A DNA stretch of 33,363 nt, from contig CAJMMD010000025.1 of the NCBI GenBank assembly GCA_905214465.1, positions 1-33,363 of the forward strand, in the 5' to 3' direction. The notes below the pieces were generated by a model, which saw only the letters and a list, made by a program, of their open reading frames with translations, had not been told where the DNA came from and made no database searches. Below are positions 15,091 to 24,414 of the stretch, piece by piece. Numbering within the stretch: the first letter of the stretch is position 1; the number at the start of each line of letters is the position of its first letter. This DNA comes from an uncultured bacterium (GTDB taxonomy: Bacteria; Actinomycetota; Coriobacteriia; Coriobacteriales; Coriobacteriaceae). Made by a program: the position numbers and the translations under genes.

Positions 15091-15929
15091 TGAAACGCGA
15101 TAAGGCTATCAACCGCGCGCTCTCGATCTTCTTTACGATCCTGTCGCTCGCATGGATCTACCCCGTGTTCATGATTGCGCTCAATTCCTTTAAGAAAGCG
15201 ACCGCAATCAGCACCACCACGGCGTTCGATCTGCTCACGCCCGAGACGTTCAACGGCCTCGCAAACTACGTGCACGCTCTGAACGAGCAGGGCTTTGCCT
15301 CGGCATTTATGTACTCGCTTATTATCACGGTCACGTCGGTCGTGCTGATCTTGGTGTGCTGCTCCATGTGCGCTTGGTACGTGGTGCGCGTCAACAGCAA
15401 GATCTCGAACTTCTTCTATTACCTGTTCGTCTTCTCGATGGTCGTACCGTTCCAGATGCTCATGTTCACGCTGTCCAACCTCGCGGACCGCATCGGCTTT
15501 AACACGCCGTTTAACATCTGCTTCATCTACCTTGGTTTTGGCGCGGGCCTCGCGGTCTTTATGTTCGCCGGCTTCGTCAAGAACATCCCGCTCGAGATTG
15601 AGGAAGCGGCCATGATCGACGGCTGCAACCCGGTCCAGGTGTTCTTTAAGATCGTCCTTCCCATTATGAAGCCCACCTATCTTTCGGTCGGCATCCTTGA
15701 GACCATGTGGGTCTGGAACGACTATCTGCTGCCCTACCTTACGCTCGACTCCACCAAGTACAAGACCATTCCTATCTTGATCCAGTACTTCCGTGGCGGC
15801 TATGGCCACGTCGAGCTCGGCCCCATGATGGCATGCATCATGATGGTCGTCATCCCCATCGTCATCATGTACATCTTCTGCCAGAAGTACATCATTGACG
15901 GCGTTGTGGCAGGTGCCGTCAAGGGCTGA
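15090..15929 (+). CDS. ABC importer permease, MalG/MsmG-like
   Basis: The 279-residue protein starts at ATG 15090, overlapping the previous stop. It has about six membrane helices and the second-permease EAA loop LEIEEAAMIDGCNPVQVFF followed by KIVLPIMKP. The N-terminus (FTILSLAWIYPVFMIALNSF) and the C-terminal Gly-Ala-Val-Lys-Gly end are typical of the MalG group. It pairs with the upstream permease to form the membrane channel. The gap of 68 bases to the ATPase gene has no terminator. Confidence 0.9.
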   Translation: MKRDKAINRALSIFFTILSLAWIYPVFMIALNSFKKATAISTTTAFDLLTPETFNGLANYVHALNEQGFASAFMYSLIITVTSVVLILVCCSMCAWYVVRVNSKISNFFYYLFVFSMVVPFQMLMFTLSNLADRIGFNTPFNICFIYLGFGAGLAVFMFAGFVKNIPLEIEEAAMIDGCNPVQVFFKIVLPIMKPTYLSVGILETMWVWNDYLLPYLTLDSTKYKTIPILIQYFRGGYGHVELGPMMACIMMVVIPIVIMYIFCQKYIIDGVVAGAVKG

Positions 15930-15997
15930 TGCCGTAACTGTTTTGCAAGTTTTGGCGGCGCCCCTCAGCGTGGCGCCGCGTATCGAAAGGTAGAGAC

Positions 15998-17197
15998 ATG
16001 GCCGAGATCGTTCTCAAACATGTTCAGAAGGTGTATCCCAACAACGAGTCCAAAAAGAAGGGCTTCTTTGGCAAAAAGAAGAAGACCGAGGAGAAGAAGC
16101 ACAACCTCAAGGTTACCGAGGACGGCGTGCTCGCGGTGGAGGACTTTAACCTCACCGTGCATGACCAGGAGTTTATCGTCCTCGTTGGCCCTTCTGGCTG
16201 TGGTAAGTCCACGACGATGCGCATGGTCGCCGGCCTGGAGGACATCACCTCGGGCGATGTGCTCATCGATGGCAAGCGCGTCAACGACGTCGCTCCCAAG
16301 GACCGCGACATCGCCATGGTGTTCCAGAGCTATGCTCTGTACCCCAATATGACGGTGTACGAGAACATGGCGTTTACGCTCGAGCTCAAGAAGGTCCCCA
16401 AGGACGAGATCGACCGTAAGGTTCGCTCCGCTGCCGAGATCCTGGGTATTACCGAGTACCTCGACCGTAAGCCTAAGGCGCTCTCCGGCGGTCAGCGTCA
16501 GCGCGTCGCCATCGGCCGCGCCATCGTGCGTGATCCTAAGGTCTTCCTGATGGACGAGCCGCTGTCCAACCTGGACGCCAAGCTGCGTAACCAGATGCGT
16601 GCCGAGCTCATCAAGCTGCGCCACGAGATCAAGGGCACGTTCATCTACGTCACTCATGACCAGACCGAGGCCATGACCCTCGGTGACCGTATCGTGGTCA
16701 TGAAGGACGGCGTCGTCCAGCAGATCGCCACCCCGCAGGAGGTCTTCAACCATCCCGCGAACATCTTCGTCGCCGGCTTTATCGGCGTGCCGCAGATGAA
16801 CTTCTTCGATGCCCAGCTGGTGCGCTCGGGCAACGGCTTTACCGTCAAGACCGAGGATATGAACGTGGCGCTCGCCCCCGAGACCTGCGCTCAGCTTGCT
16901 CTCAACTGGGACGGCGGCGACGTGAAGGAGATCACGGCCGGCGTGCGTCCCGAGCAGATTCTGCTTGCCGACAAGGACGAGGAGGGCGCGCTCCAGGGTA
17001 CCGTCGAGGTGACCGAGCTCATGGGTTCGACCGAGCATGTCCACGTGACCGCTCCCGATGGCCAGTTCGTCCTGATCATTCCCGTTGTCGACCTCGAGGC
17101 CAAGGGTGCGCTCAAGGCGGGCGACCCCATCTGGTTCAAGTTTGAGAAGAACGCGACCCACCTCTTCGATAAGGTCTCTGGCAAGAACCTTATCTAG
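15998..17197 (+). CDS. ABC importer ATPase, MsmX/UgpC/MalK type
   Basis: The 399-residue ATPase starts at ATG 15998 after GAAAGGTAGAG. It carries Walker A GPSGCGKST, Q-loop MVFQSYALYPNM, signature LSGGQRQRVAIGRAIV, Walker B VFLMDEPLSNLDAKLR and switch His in THDQTEAM. Residues 240-399 are the C-terminal OB-fold regulatory domain of the CUT1 ATPases. Unusual is a lysine-rich insert of about 25 residues (around 17-42, including KKKGFFGKKKKTEEKKH) between the first two strands, where relatives have a short turn. It is the last gene of the importer operon and is followed by a terminator. Such ATPases often serve several importers. Confidence 0.93.
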   Translation: MAEIVLKHVQKVYPNNESKKKGFFGKKKKTEEKKHNLKVTEDGVLAVEDFNLTVHDQEFIVLVGPSGCGKSTTMRMVAGLEDITSGDVLIDGKRVNDVAPKDRDIAMVFQSYALYPNMTVYENMAFTLELKKVPKDEIDRKVRSAAEILGITEYLDRKPKALSGGQRQRVAIGRAIVRDPKVFLMDEPLSNLDAKLRNQMRAELIKLRHEIKGTFIYVTHDQTEAMTLGDRIVVMKDGVVQQIATPQEVFNHPANIFVAGFIGVPQMNFFDAQLVRSGNGFTVKTEDMNVALAPETCAQLALNWDGGDVKEITAGVRPEQILLADKDEEGALQGTVEVTELMGSTEHVHVTAPDGQFVLIIPVVDLEAKGALKAGDPIWFKFEKNATHLFDKVSGKNLI

Positions 17198-17265
17198 GCC
17201 CGGTGCAACCAGGCCCTTCCTTTGGGCGACTGCGGTATTGCCATCCTTTTGCCGCGGTCACATAT

Positions 17266-17309
17266 AAGGCTCCCCTCCCGTCCACTGGGCGAGAGGGGAG
17301 CCTTTCTTT
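17266..17309 (+). terminator. Terminator of the importer operon
   Basis: Arms AAGGCTCCCCTC (17266-17277) and GAGGGGAGCCTT (17293-17304) are perfect and followed by TCTTT. Confidence 0.8.
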
Positions 17310-17336
17310 GTGTTGGGACTGCCTGACCGGTCGTTT

Positions 17337-17554
17337 GTCTCGATCTGTAACGGATAGGGCCGATTTCGGACGTTAGATGTTACAGATCGAGACGGTTCCG
17401 CTGAGCTAACCATTTCATCTAAATCTGTAACACCAAAGGCGAATTTCACCTGCTAGATGTTACAGATTGAGATAAACCCAAGGGGAGGGGCCGGTATGTC
17501 TCAATCTGTAACAGCTGGGACCGTTTTGGTTGAGTAGTTGTTATGGATCGAGAT
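17337..17554. repeat. Three tandem palindromic units, period about 80
   Basis: Units at 17337-17393, 17417-17473 and 17498-17554 are each exactly 57 bases: 15-base arms of the type GTCTCGATCTGTAAC and GTTACAGATCGAGAC around a loop of exactly 27 bases. The arms are perfect in unit 1, have one mismatch in unit 2 and several in unit 3. Loops are related (central CGATTT/CGAATTT/CGTTTT and TAGAT near the end). They fill the gap between two convergent genes. Not a CRISPR: units are palindromic, only three, and loops are similar. Confidence 0.8.
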
Positions 17555-17593
17555 TGTTTGGCCGAGTCGGATCACAGGGTAACGTGCGAGCAC

Positions 17594-17627
17594 AAAAAAC
17601 GGAGCCGCGTTGCCGTGGCTCCGTTTT
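17594..17627 (-). terminator. Terminator of glgP
   Basis: Arms AAAACGGAGCC and GGCTCCGTTTT pair; on the minus strand the stem is followed by six Ts. It begins 26 bases after the glgP stop. Confidence 0.8.
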
Positions 17628-17652
17628 CAAGAGGATGGGCGATGAAACCGAA

Positions 17653-19920
<2,268 letters not shown>

Positions 19921-19959
19921 GTTTCCTCCTGTGATGGGTTGATTACATGTCAGAAATTC

Positions 19960-20000
19960 AAAAGAAGCCCGCGCGAGGGATTGGAGTGGCCTCGCGCGGG
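19960..20000 (-). terminator. Terminator between malQ and glgP
   Basis: Arms CCCGCGCGAGG (19968-19978) and CCTCGCGCGGG (19990-20000) are perfect; on the minus strand CTTCTTTTG follows. It would reduce read-through from malQ into glgP. I see no clear promoter for glgP in the remaining gap. Confidence 0.65.
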
Positions 20001-20048
20001 GAAAACGGACGCGTCCGCACGATGGGGTGGGGTCGGGCGCGGTGGCTC

Positions 20049-21626
20049 CTATTGGGGAAGCTCAATTTCGTCTTCCGACGGGATGCGGAAGTAGGTCTCG
20101 GTCCAGCCGGTGAGCTTGTGCTCGAGCTCGCGGGTGATGGCGCCATCGAGCATGCGCCAGGTCCAGTTGCCGCCCATGGTGGCGGGAGTGTTGATGCGCG
20201 CCTCGTTGCCCAGGTTGAGCAGGTCCTGCATGGTGTAGATGCAGGTATCGCTTACGCTGGCGGCGATGGCGCGGTTGAGTGCATCGGCCATGGGCTCGCC
20301 TGCCTGCTGGTGGGTGTACAGGGCCGCCTGCTCGCGCTGACGCGGGGTGGCCGTTCCCTCAAACCAACCGCGCGCCGTCTCGTTGTCGTGTGTGCCCACA
20401 TAGGCGACGGTGTTGGCAATGTAGTTGTGCGGCAGGTAGTACGAGTTGGTGCCCTCAAAGGCGAACTGCAAGATCTTCATGCCGGGGAAGCCCGAGTTGT
20501 CGCGCATGTCGATGACGCCGGGGGTGAGGAAGCCCAGGTCTTCGGCGATGATGGGCAGCGTGCCGAGCTTTTCCTCGAGCGTCTTGAAGAACTTGAGGCC
20601 GGGGCCCTGCGTCCACGAACCGTAGGACGAATCGGGTGAGGAGAACGGCACCTCCCAATAGGCCTCGAAGCCGCGGAAGTGATCCAGGCGGATGACATCG
20701 TACATGTCGAGGGCGGCGCGGATACGGCCCTCCCACCAGGAGAAACCGTCGGCTTCCATGGCGTCCCAGTCGTAGATGGGATTGCCCCAGTACTGGCCGG
20801 TGGCCGAGAACTGGTCGGGCGGCGTGCCGGCGACACTCACAGGATTACCGGCGGCGTCGATCTTAAAGAGCTCGGGCGTGGCCCACATCTCGACGGAGTC
20901 GCGCGAGACATAGATGGGCAGGTCGCCGATGATGAGGATATCGCGCTCGTTGGCATAGGCCTTGAGGCGGCTCCACTGACGATTGAAGAAGTACTGCGTC
21001 ATCTGGTGGTAGAGCATGCGCGCGGGATGGGCGGCGCAGACCTTGGCAGAAGCCTCGCCGCGGGTACGGAGCTCTGCGGGCCACTCCCAAAAGGCCTTGA
21101 GACCGCACTCCTCCTTGACGGTCATGAACTCGCAGTAGGGGATGAGCCAGTCTTCGTTTGCTTGGACAAAGTCGTCGAAGTCGGCCGGCTTGTCGGCGGC
21201 AAAGCGCTCGGCGGCGCGGTCGAGAATCTGACGACGGCCACCAAAGATGGCACCATAGTCGACATTGCTGGGGTCGGAGCCCAGGTACACGCCATCGATA
21301 TCGCACTGCTCCAGATAGCCGGCCTCGATAAGCTCGGCAAAGTCGATGAAATTGGGGTTGCCCGCACGGGCCGAGAACGACTGATAGGGCGAGTCGCCAT
21401 AGCTCGTTGTCGTAAGGGGGAGAATCTGCCAGTAATGTTGTTTGCACGAGGCGAGGAAATCGACAAAGTCATAGGCGTTCCAGCCAAAGCCGCCGATACC
21501 GTAAGGTCCGGGCAATGACGAAACGGGCATCAGAACGCCGCTTGCACGCTCCATGGATGCACTCACCGTCCTTTTGAATAAGGGGCTGCGCCGTAGATGG
21601 ATAGACGGCTCGTCCCGAGTTTCCAT
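20049..21626 (-). CDS. malQ: 4-alpha-glucanotransferase (amylomaltase)
   Basis: The 525-residue GH77 enzyme starts at ATG 21626 after AGGGACAATAGCA. A second in-frame ATG (MERASGVLMPVSSLPGPYGIG, before the conserved start of the domain) is possible. Catalytic features are visible: VIRLDHFRGFEAYWEVP with the nucleophile Asp, IIAEDLGFL with the acid/base Glu, and YVGTHDNETARGW with the third Asp. GDLPIYVSRDSVE and LPLTTTSYGDSPYQSFS are also typical. It moves malto-oligosaccharide units between chains and frees glucose, feeding GlgP. Length is that of the short bacterial type. A TTGTTTAAACAT palindrome 27 bases upstream of the start suggests control by the GntR regulator. Confidence 0.95.
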   Translation of the reverse strand: METRDEPSIHLRRSPLFKRTVSASMERASGVLMPVSSLPGPYGIGGFGWNAYDFVDFLASCKQHYWQILPLTTTSYGDSPYQSFSARAGNPNFIDFAELIEAGYLEQCDIDGVYLGSDPSNVDYGAIFGGRRQILDRAAERFAADKPADFDDFVQANEDWLIPYCEFMTVKEECGLKAFWEWPAELRTRGEASAKVCAAHPARMLYHQMTQYFFNRQWSRLKAYANERDILIIGDLPIYVSRDSVEMWATPELFKIDAAGNPVSVAGTPPDQFSATGQYWGNPIYDWDAMEADGFSWWEGRIRAALDMYDVIRLDHFRGFEAYWEVPFSSPDSSYGSWTQGPGLKFFKTLEEKLGTLPIIAEDLGFLTPGVIDMRDNSGFPGMKILQFAFEGTNSYYLPHNYIANTVAYVGTHDNETARGWFEGTATPRQREQAALYTHQQAGEPMADALNRAIAASVSDTCIYTMQDLLNLGNEARINTPATMGGNWTWRMLDGAITRELEHKLTGWTETYFRIPSEDEIELPQ

Positions 21627-21652
21627 TGCTATTGTCCCTATTGTAGAACATG

Positions 21653-21664
21653 TTGTTTAAACAT
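21653..21664. promoter_or_regulatory. Candidate GntR operator in front of malQ
   Basis: TTGTTTAAACAT, inside the larger dyad ACATG...CATGT, 27 bases upstream of the malQ start. It matches the sites near the PTS, gntR and importer genes. Confidence 0.45.
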
Positions 21665-21872
21665 GTATAGAGAGAATGAAAAAGTTGCCGACTTTCGGTG
21701 AATGGTAGTGCGCCATAGACGATATGAGTTGAACATTGGGAGCTCCTCCCCTTGCGGCTCTTTTGTGGGTCGGGCGACAATGGTCGTCGTCATTAAAGAC
21801 CGGCTGCCAGCCAGGTTGCAACAATGCAAGAAGGGTTCACATTCAGTTGGCCGTTGACACAAACAATCGCGC

Positions 21873-22136
21873 GAAGACCTCGTCTTCTTCGGTAAGTCCA
21901 GGCGCGGCAAGACGCGCATGGCAGTCGCCCTCACGATGCGCGCGGTCGCCGCGGACATGTCGGTCAGGTTCTGGCAGACCGCGCAGCTGGTTCTCGAGCT
22001 CGGCAACGCGAAGCGCAAGGGAACGCTGTCGAAACTGTTGAACGACGTGTCGCCCGCGAGGCTGCTCGTGCTCGACGAGTTCGTCTACGTCCCCTGCGAC
22101 GTAGACGGTGCGAGGGTTCTCTACCAGGTCATTTCC
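21873..22136 (+). pseudogene. IstB-like ATPase fragment (IS21 helper)
   Basis: The reading frame from 21873 gives EDLVFFGKSRRGKTRMAVAL, then ARLLVLDEFVYVPCDVDGA and RVLYQVIS. These are the Walker A, Walker B and following segments of IstB. About 88 codons survive; both the N-terminal lead and the sequence after YQVIS are lost, and the expected Gly residues of the P-loop are altered. Not functional. Confidence 0.75.
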
Positions 22137-22512
22137 GTCCATGTAGTGCTCGTAGGCCGCGGCGTCGTCGGGCTCGTCGAAGGAGAGGGACTCCGTCCAG
22201 TCCCAGTAGGCCCCCGTCCAGGCGCCCCTGCGCCTGCCGGCCGGCGTCGTCTCGTCGAAGACGAGGCCGTGGCGCAGCAGGAACTTCGACATCCGCTGCT
22301 TGGCGTGTTGCAGGTCGTCGCGCGCGTCCTCGAGGGCGCTCGTCGGGGACCCACACCTCGACGACGTTGCGGCGCGCCAGCATGCGTGCCAGCCACTCGG
22401 CGTCGCGGCGGTCGTTCTTGCGGCCGCGGTCGGCCGCGGGCCGGTGCATCTTCGGGACCGCCCCGACGACGCAGCCGAGGCCGAGGGCCCGCAGCGCGCG
22501 GCCGCGGTTGAT
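22131..22512 (-). pseudogene. IS110-type transposase fragment
   Basis: On the minus strand one frame gives GRALRALGLGCVVGAVPKMH and KNDRRDAEWLARMLARRNVV, the DEDD-domain region of IS110 transposases. A shifted frame continues with ALEDARDDLQHAKQRMSKFL and GLVFDETTPAGRRRGAW. At least one frameshift or deletion separates them; both ends are missing. Decayed. Confidence 0.75.
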
Positions 22513-22838
22513 GGTACGACCATTGTCGCCCGACCCACGAGAGAGCTGCAAGGGGAGAGGCCCCAATGTTCAACTCATATCGTCTGTTGTGCCAGAGTCG
22601 CTCGGGAAAGCGCGACCGACGCAGCGCGCTGTTTTCCAGTCACATCCAGTTCGGGTTGATTTCAGCATGCGATAAGAAACTGGATTTGAATTTCGACTCG
22701 AAAGATGGGCAATGCTGATGAGAAACGCTTGGAGTTCGGGATTGCGCGGCGTGAAGCGACCCTCTTCTTATCGAGTTCGTTACAATGTAGGAAAAACAGT
22801 AAGTAAGAAGACCTCTGATTGCTTTAGGAGGAGCTGTG

Positions 22839-23375
22839 GTGAATAGCGCCCAGAAGATCGATAAGTCCATCCAGAAGATGATGACTCTCGGAAGAAGGCT
22901 TGGGATTCTGTTTACGGCGCTGTTTATAGCGGTGTGTTGCTGTTCGGTGGTGGTGGTTATTTCCATTGGGCTTATGGCTGCTCAAGGAAACCTATATGAT
23001 CCATCAAAGACGGTTTCCGTAGTGGTTCCTTTGATGTATCTTCTGATTTCCGGAGGGGCCACATGGACCCTGCGGGGAATCAGCATGGACATGGCTCATG
23101 GCGAATCGCCCTTTACCCTTTCGCATGCTCGAAGAATCTCGATTATCGGGTGGCTGTTTGTTGCAGCGGCAATAGGTGACCTCTTGTTTTCTCCGGGGTT
23201 TCTTTCGATAGTGATTGGCCCCTTCGACTTGCTGGGGAACGCCTATTCGATGTTTGAACACCTGGCCCTGCCCATAGATATTGGTGCTGTGCTGGGGGCC
23301 GTTTGCTGCTTCTCGATTTCTGCGATATGGCGCTACGGAGCTCTGCTTCAAGACCAGACCGAGGATTTGGTGTGA
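22839..23375 (+). CDS. DUF2975-type four-helix membrane protein
   Basis: The better start is GTG 22839, six bases after GGAGGA; a GTG three bases earlier is too close. The 178-residue protein has four hydrophobic segments (about residues 24-48, 64-85, 104-130, 145-168) separated by short charged loops, with HGESPFTLSHARRI between the second and third. This pattern, and an XRE-like gene starting nine bases after its stop, fits the DUF2975 family, whose function is unknown. The pair starts the accessory island just after the IS remnant; base and codon use are less biased than in the maltose block. Confidence 0.7.
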   Translation: MNSAQKIDKSIQKMMTLGRRLGILFTALFIAVCCCSVVVVISIGLMAAQGNLYDPSKTVSVVVPLMYLLISGGATWTLRGISMDMAHGESPFTLSHARRISIIGWLFVAAAIGDLLFSPGFLSIVIGPFDLLGNAYSMFEHLALPIDIGAVLGAVCCFSISAIWRYGALLQDQTEDLV

Positions 23376-23383
23376 GGGGCGGC

Positions 23384-23713
23384 ATGGACTATCTGATTAT
23401 TGAGCTTGAAAGCTTATTGCTTCGACGCGGAAAGACGAGTACGGATATCATTCGGGCGACCGGGCACACACCGGCAAGTATCTCAAAAATACGAAATGGC
23501 AAGGTGAAGGCAATTAGGTTAAAGACATTGCTGGATATTTGCGTAGAGCTTGATTGCCAGCCTGGCGATCTTATTAAGCGCGTCAACGAAAGAGAACTTG
23601 AGGAACTGGCGACGCGGCGCGCCCGCAACGCGCTGAGCAGGGCGACCGCGACGGGTGATGACCCGGTCCTGGAGTCAGATCATGTTTACGTGGTCGATCT
23701 TAGAGACGACTGA
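23384..23713 (+). CDS. Small XRE-family (YozG-like) regulator
   Basis: The start is ATG 23384 after GAGGGGCGGC, nine bases downstream of the membrane protein stop; longer upstream frames are inside that gene. The 109-residue protein carries a helix-turn-helix in residues 5-65: LLLRRGKTSTDIIRATG, TPASISKIRNGKVKAIRL, LLDICVELDCQPGDLIK. The C-terminal 40 residues are charged and end in DHVYVVDLRDD. Proteins like this usually accompany DUF2975 membrane proteins and probably regulate the pair. A link with the RiPP genes 250 bases downstream is possible but unproven. Confidence 0.8.
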   Translation: MDYLIIELESLLLRRGKTSTDIIRATGHTPASISKIRNGKVKAIRLKTLLDICVELDCQPGDLIKRVNERELEELATRRARNALSRATATGDDPVLESDHVYVVDLRDD

Positions 23714-23745
23714 GGCTGGAGAATAAAAAAGTATTGAGCAGGTGC

Positions 23746-23782
23746 AGCCCGTGAAAACAACGGTTTTCACGGGCTGTTCATT
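23746..23782 (+). terminator. Terminator after the XRE gene
   Basis: Thirteen-base perfect arms AGCCCGTGAAAAC and GTTTTCACGGGCT around AACG, followed by GTTCATTC. The T run is poor, but position and stem strength fit a terminator separating the XRE gene from the RiPP operon. Confidence 0.6.
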
Positions 23783-23870
23783 CAACGTCCTGCAGTGGCC
23801 TGTATTTCTCGCCGCGTCACTGGGGAACGAGAGAGTCATTTCCTGTGCTGGATGCAGGGGGGTGCTTACC

Positions 23871-23898
23871 TTGTGTAATATATAAATAAGCTTATATT
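23871..23898 (+). promoter_or_regulatory. Probable promoter of the RiPP operon
   Basis: TTGTGT (23871-23876) and TATATT (23893-23898) are 16 bases apart in an AT-rich stretch quite unlike its surroundings. The 10-base palindrome ATAAGCTTAT at 23886-23895 overlaps the -10 region and could be an operator. Transcription would start about 60 bases before the first precursor gene. Confidence 0.4.
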
Positions 23899-23963
23899 GA
23901 AATATGATACATATCGAATTAGAATAACATTATCAATTCGGTATGCAAGGAAAGGAGGGAGAG

Positions 23964-24083
23964 ATGGATTGGATTAACGAGCCGGAGGAAGGCGTTGCAC
24001 CCGCGTGCGGCAACTGCTTCTTCTACGCGCACGGGGGATGCACGAAGAGGTGCCCCAATCAGTCCTGCACGTTCCGTTTCTAG
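23964..24083 (+). CDS. RiPP precursor peptide 1 (five cysteines)
   Basis: A 39-residue ORF starts at ATG 23964 after a strong AAAGGAGGGAG site. It begins MDWINEPEEGVAPAC; the C-terminal part includes CGNCFFYAHGGC and ends CTFRF. Cysteines are at 15, 18, 26, 30 and 35 (C-x2-C-x7-C-x3-C-x4-C). The Cys-free, acidic first 14 residues look like a leader and the rest like the core. It is 23/39 identical to the second peptide downstream, with every cysteine aligned, and lies upstream of a radical SAM/SPASM gene and an ABC exporter. Cys-rich precursors beside SPASM enzymes are usually turned into thioether (sactipeptide or ranthipeptide) products. The leader start MDWI.EP recalls Clostridium Clo7bot-type peptides, but I cannot verify that relationship. 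Confidence 0.82.
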   Translation: MDWINEPEEGVAPACGNCFFYAHGGCTKRCPNQSCTFRF

Positions 24084-24092
24084 GGGGCAGAG

Positions 24093-24128
24093 ATGAACTG
24101 GCTTTCTACCGCGAAAGGAGGGGAATGA
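24093..24128 (+). other. Eleven-residue ORF between the precursors
   Basis: ATG 24093 opens MNWLSTAKGGE, whose first four residues echo MDWI and MEWI of the two precursors. It stops one base before the second precursor ATG and contains its ribosome binding site. It could be a truncated third precursor or a coupling ORF, or chance. Confidence 0.25.
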
Positions 24129-24129
24129 A

Positions 24130-24249
24130 ATGGAATGGATTACCGAGCCGTCAGCCGGGGCTGAGCCCATGTGCAGCAATTGCTTCTTTTACGCGCACGG
24201 CAGCTGCAGCACCAAGTGTTCTTCACAGGAGTGCACTATCCGCTTTTAG
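24130..24249 (+). CDS. RiPP precursor peptide 2 (five cysteines)
   Basis: A 39-residue ORF starts at ATG 24130, six bases after AAAGGAGGGG. It begins MEWITEPSAGAEPMC, contains CSNCFFYAHGSC and ends ECTIRF. Cysteines are at exactly the same five positions as in peptide 1. Conserved between the two: leader MxWIxEP, Gly10, Pro13, all Cys, the block NCFFYAHG, Gln33, Thr36, Arg38 and Phe39. Variation falls in the small residues around the last three cysteines. The stop codon and last codons form one arm of a stable hairpin, so translation would affect that structure. Confidence 0.82.
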   Translation: MEWITEPSAGAEPMCSNCFFYAHGSCSTKCSSQECTIRF

Positions 24250-24277
24250 CGGATAGTGCACGCCGTACGGCGTGCAC
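24231..24277 (+). promoter_or_regulatory. Two overlapping hairpins after the precursor genes
   Basis: Hairpin 1 has 13-base perfect arms GTGCACTATCCGC (24231-24243) and GCGGATAGTGCAC (24249-24261) around TTTTA and includes the end of precursor 2. Hairpin 2 is a 22-base perfect palindrome (24256-24277, half GTGCACGCCGT). They share GTGCAC at 24256-24261, so only one can form fully. There is no T run. The likely effect is to stabilise the short precursor message or lower expression of the downstream genes, so that peptide is in excess over enzyme. Confidence 0.6.
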
Positions 24278-24414
24278 AGACTGTTCAAAGATATTTTGGC
24301 CAGCAGCGCCTGAGGGGCGATGTGGCATTGCAATATGGGGGGCGAACCGACGTTACCTATAACCCCGCACAATTGCCATGTCGTCCCTTTTTATTGACGG
24401 GGAGGATGTCGTCC

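Larger units (their letters stand above)
21718..22584. mobile_element. Composite IS remnant with 68-base terminal inverted repeats
   Basis: The ends 21718-21786 and 22517-22584 are imperfect inverted copies beginning GACGATATGAGTTGAACATT and including GTGGGTCGGGCGACAATGG. Between them lie an IstB (IS21 helper) fragment on the plus strand and an IS110 transposase fragment on the minus strand, joined without a gap near 22130-22136. No intact transposase remains. The ends do not obviously belong to either family, so this may be a carrier element that caught two other pieces, or a recombination product. Confidence 0.65.

Noticed and set aside
17337..17554. CRISPR array
   Set aside because: Only three units, each palindromic with related rather than unique loops, and spacing between units differs; no cas genes.
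24256..24414. N-terminal extension of the ABC ATPase from ATG 24256
   Set aside because: It would start inside the hairpin palindrome without a ribosome site; the ATPase fold begins at 24415 after GGGGAGG.
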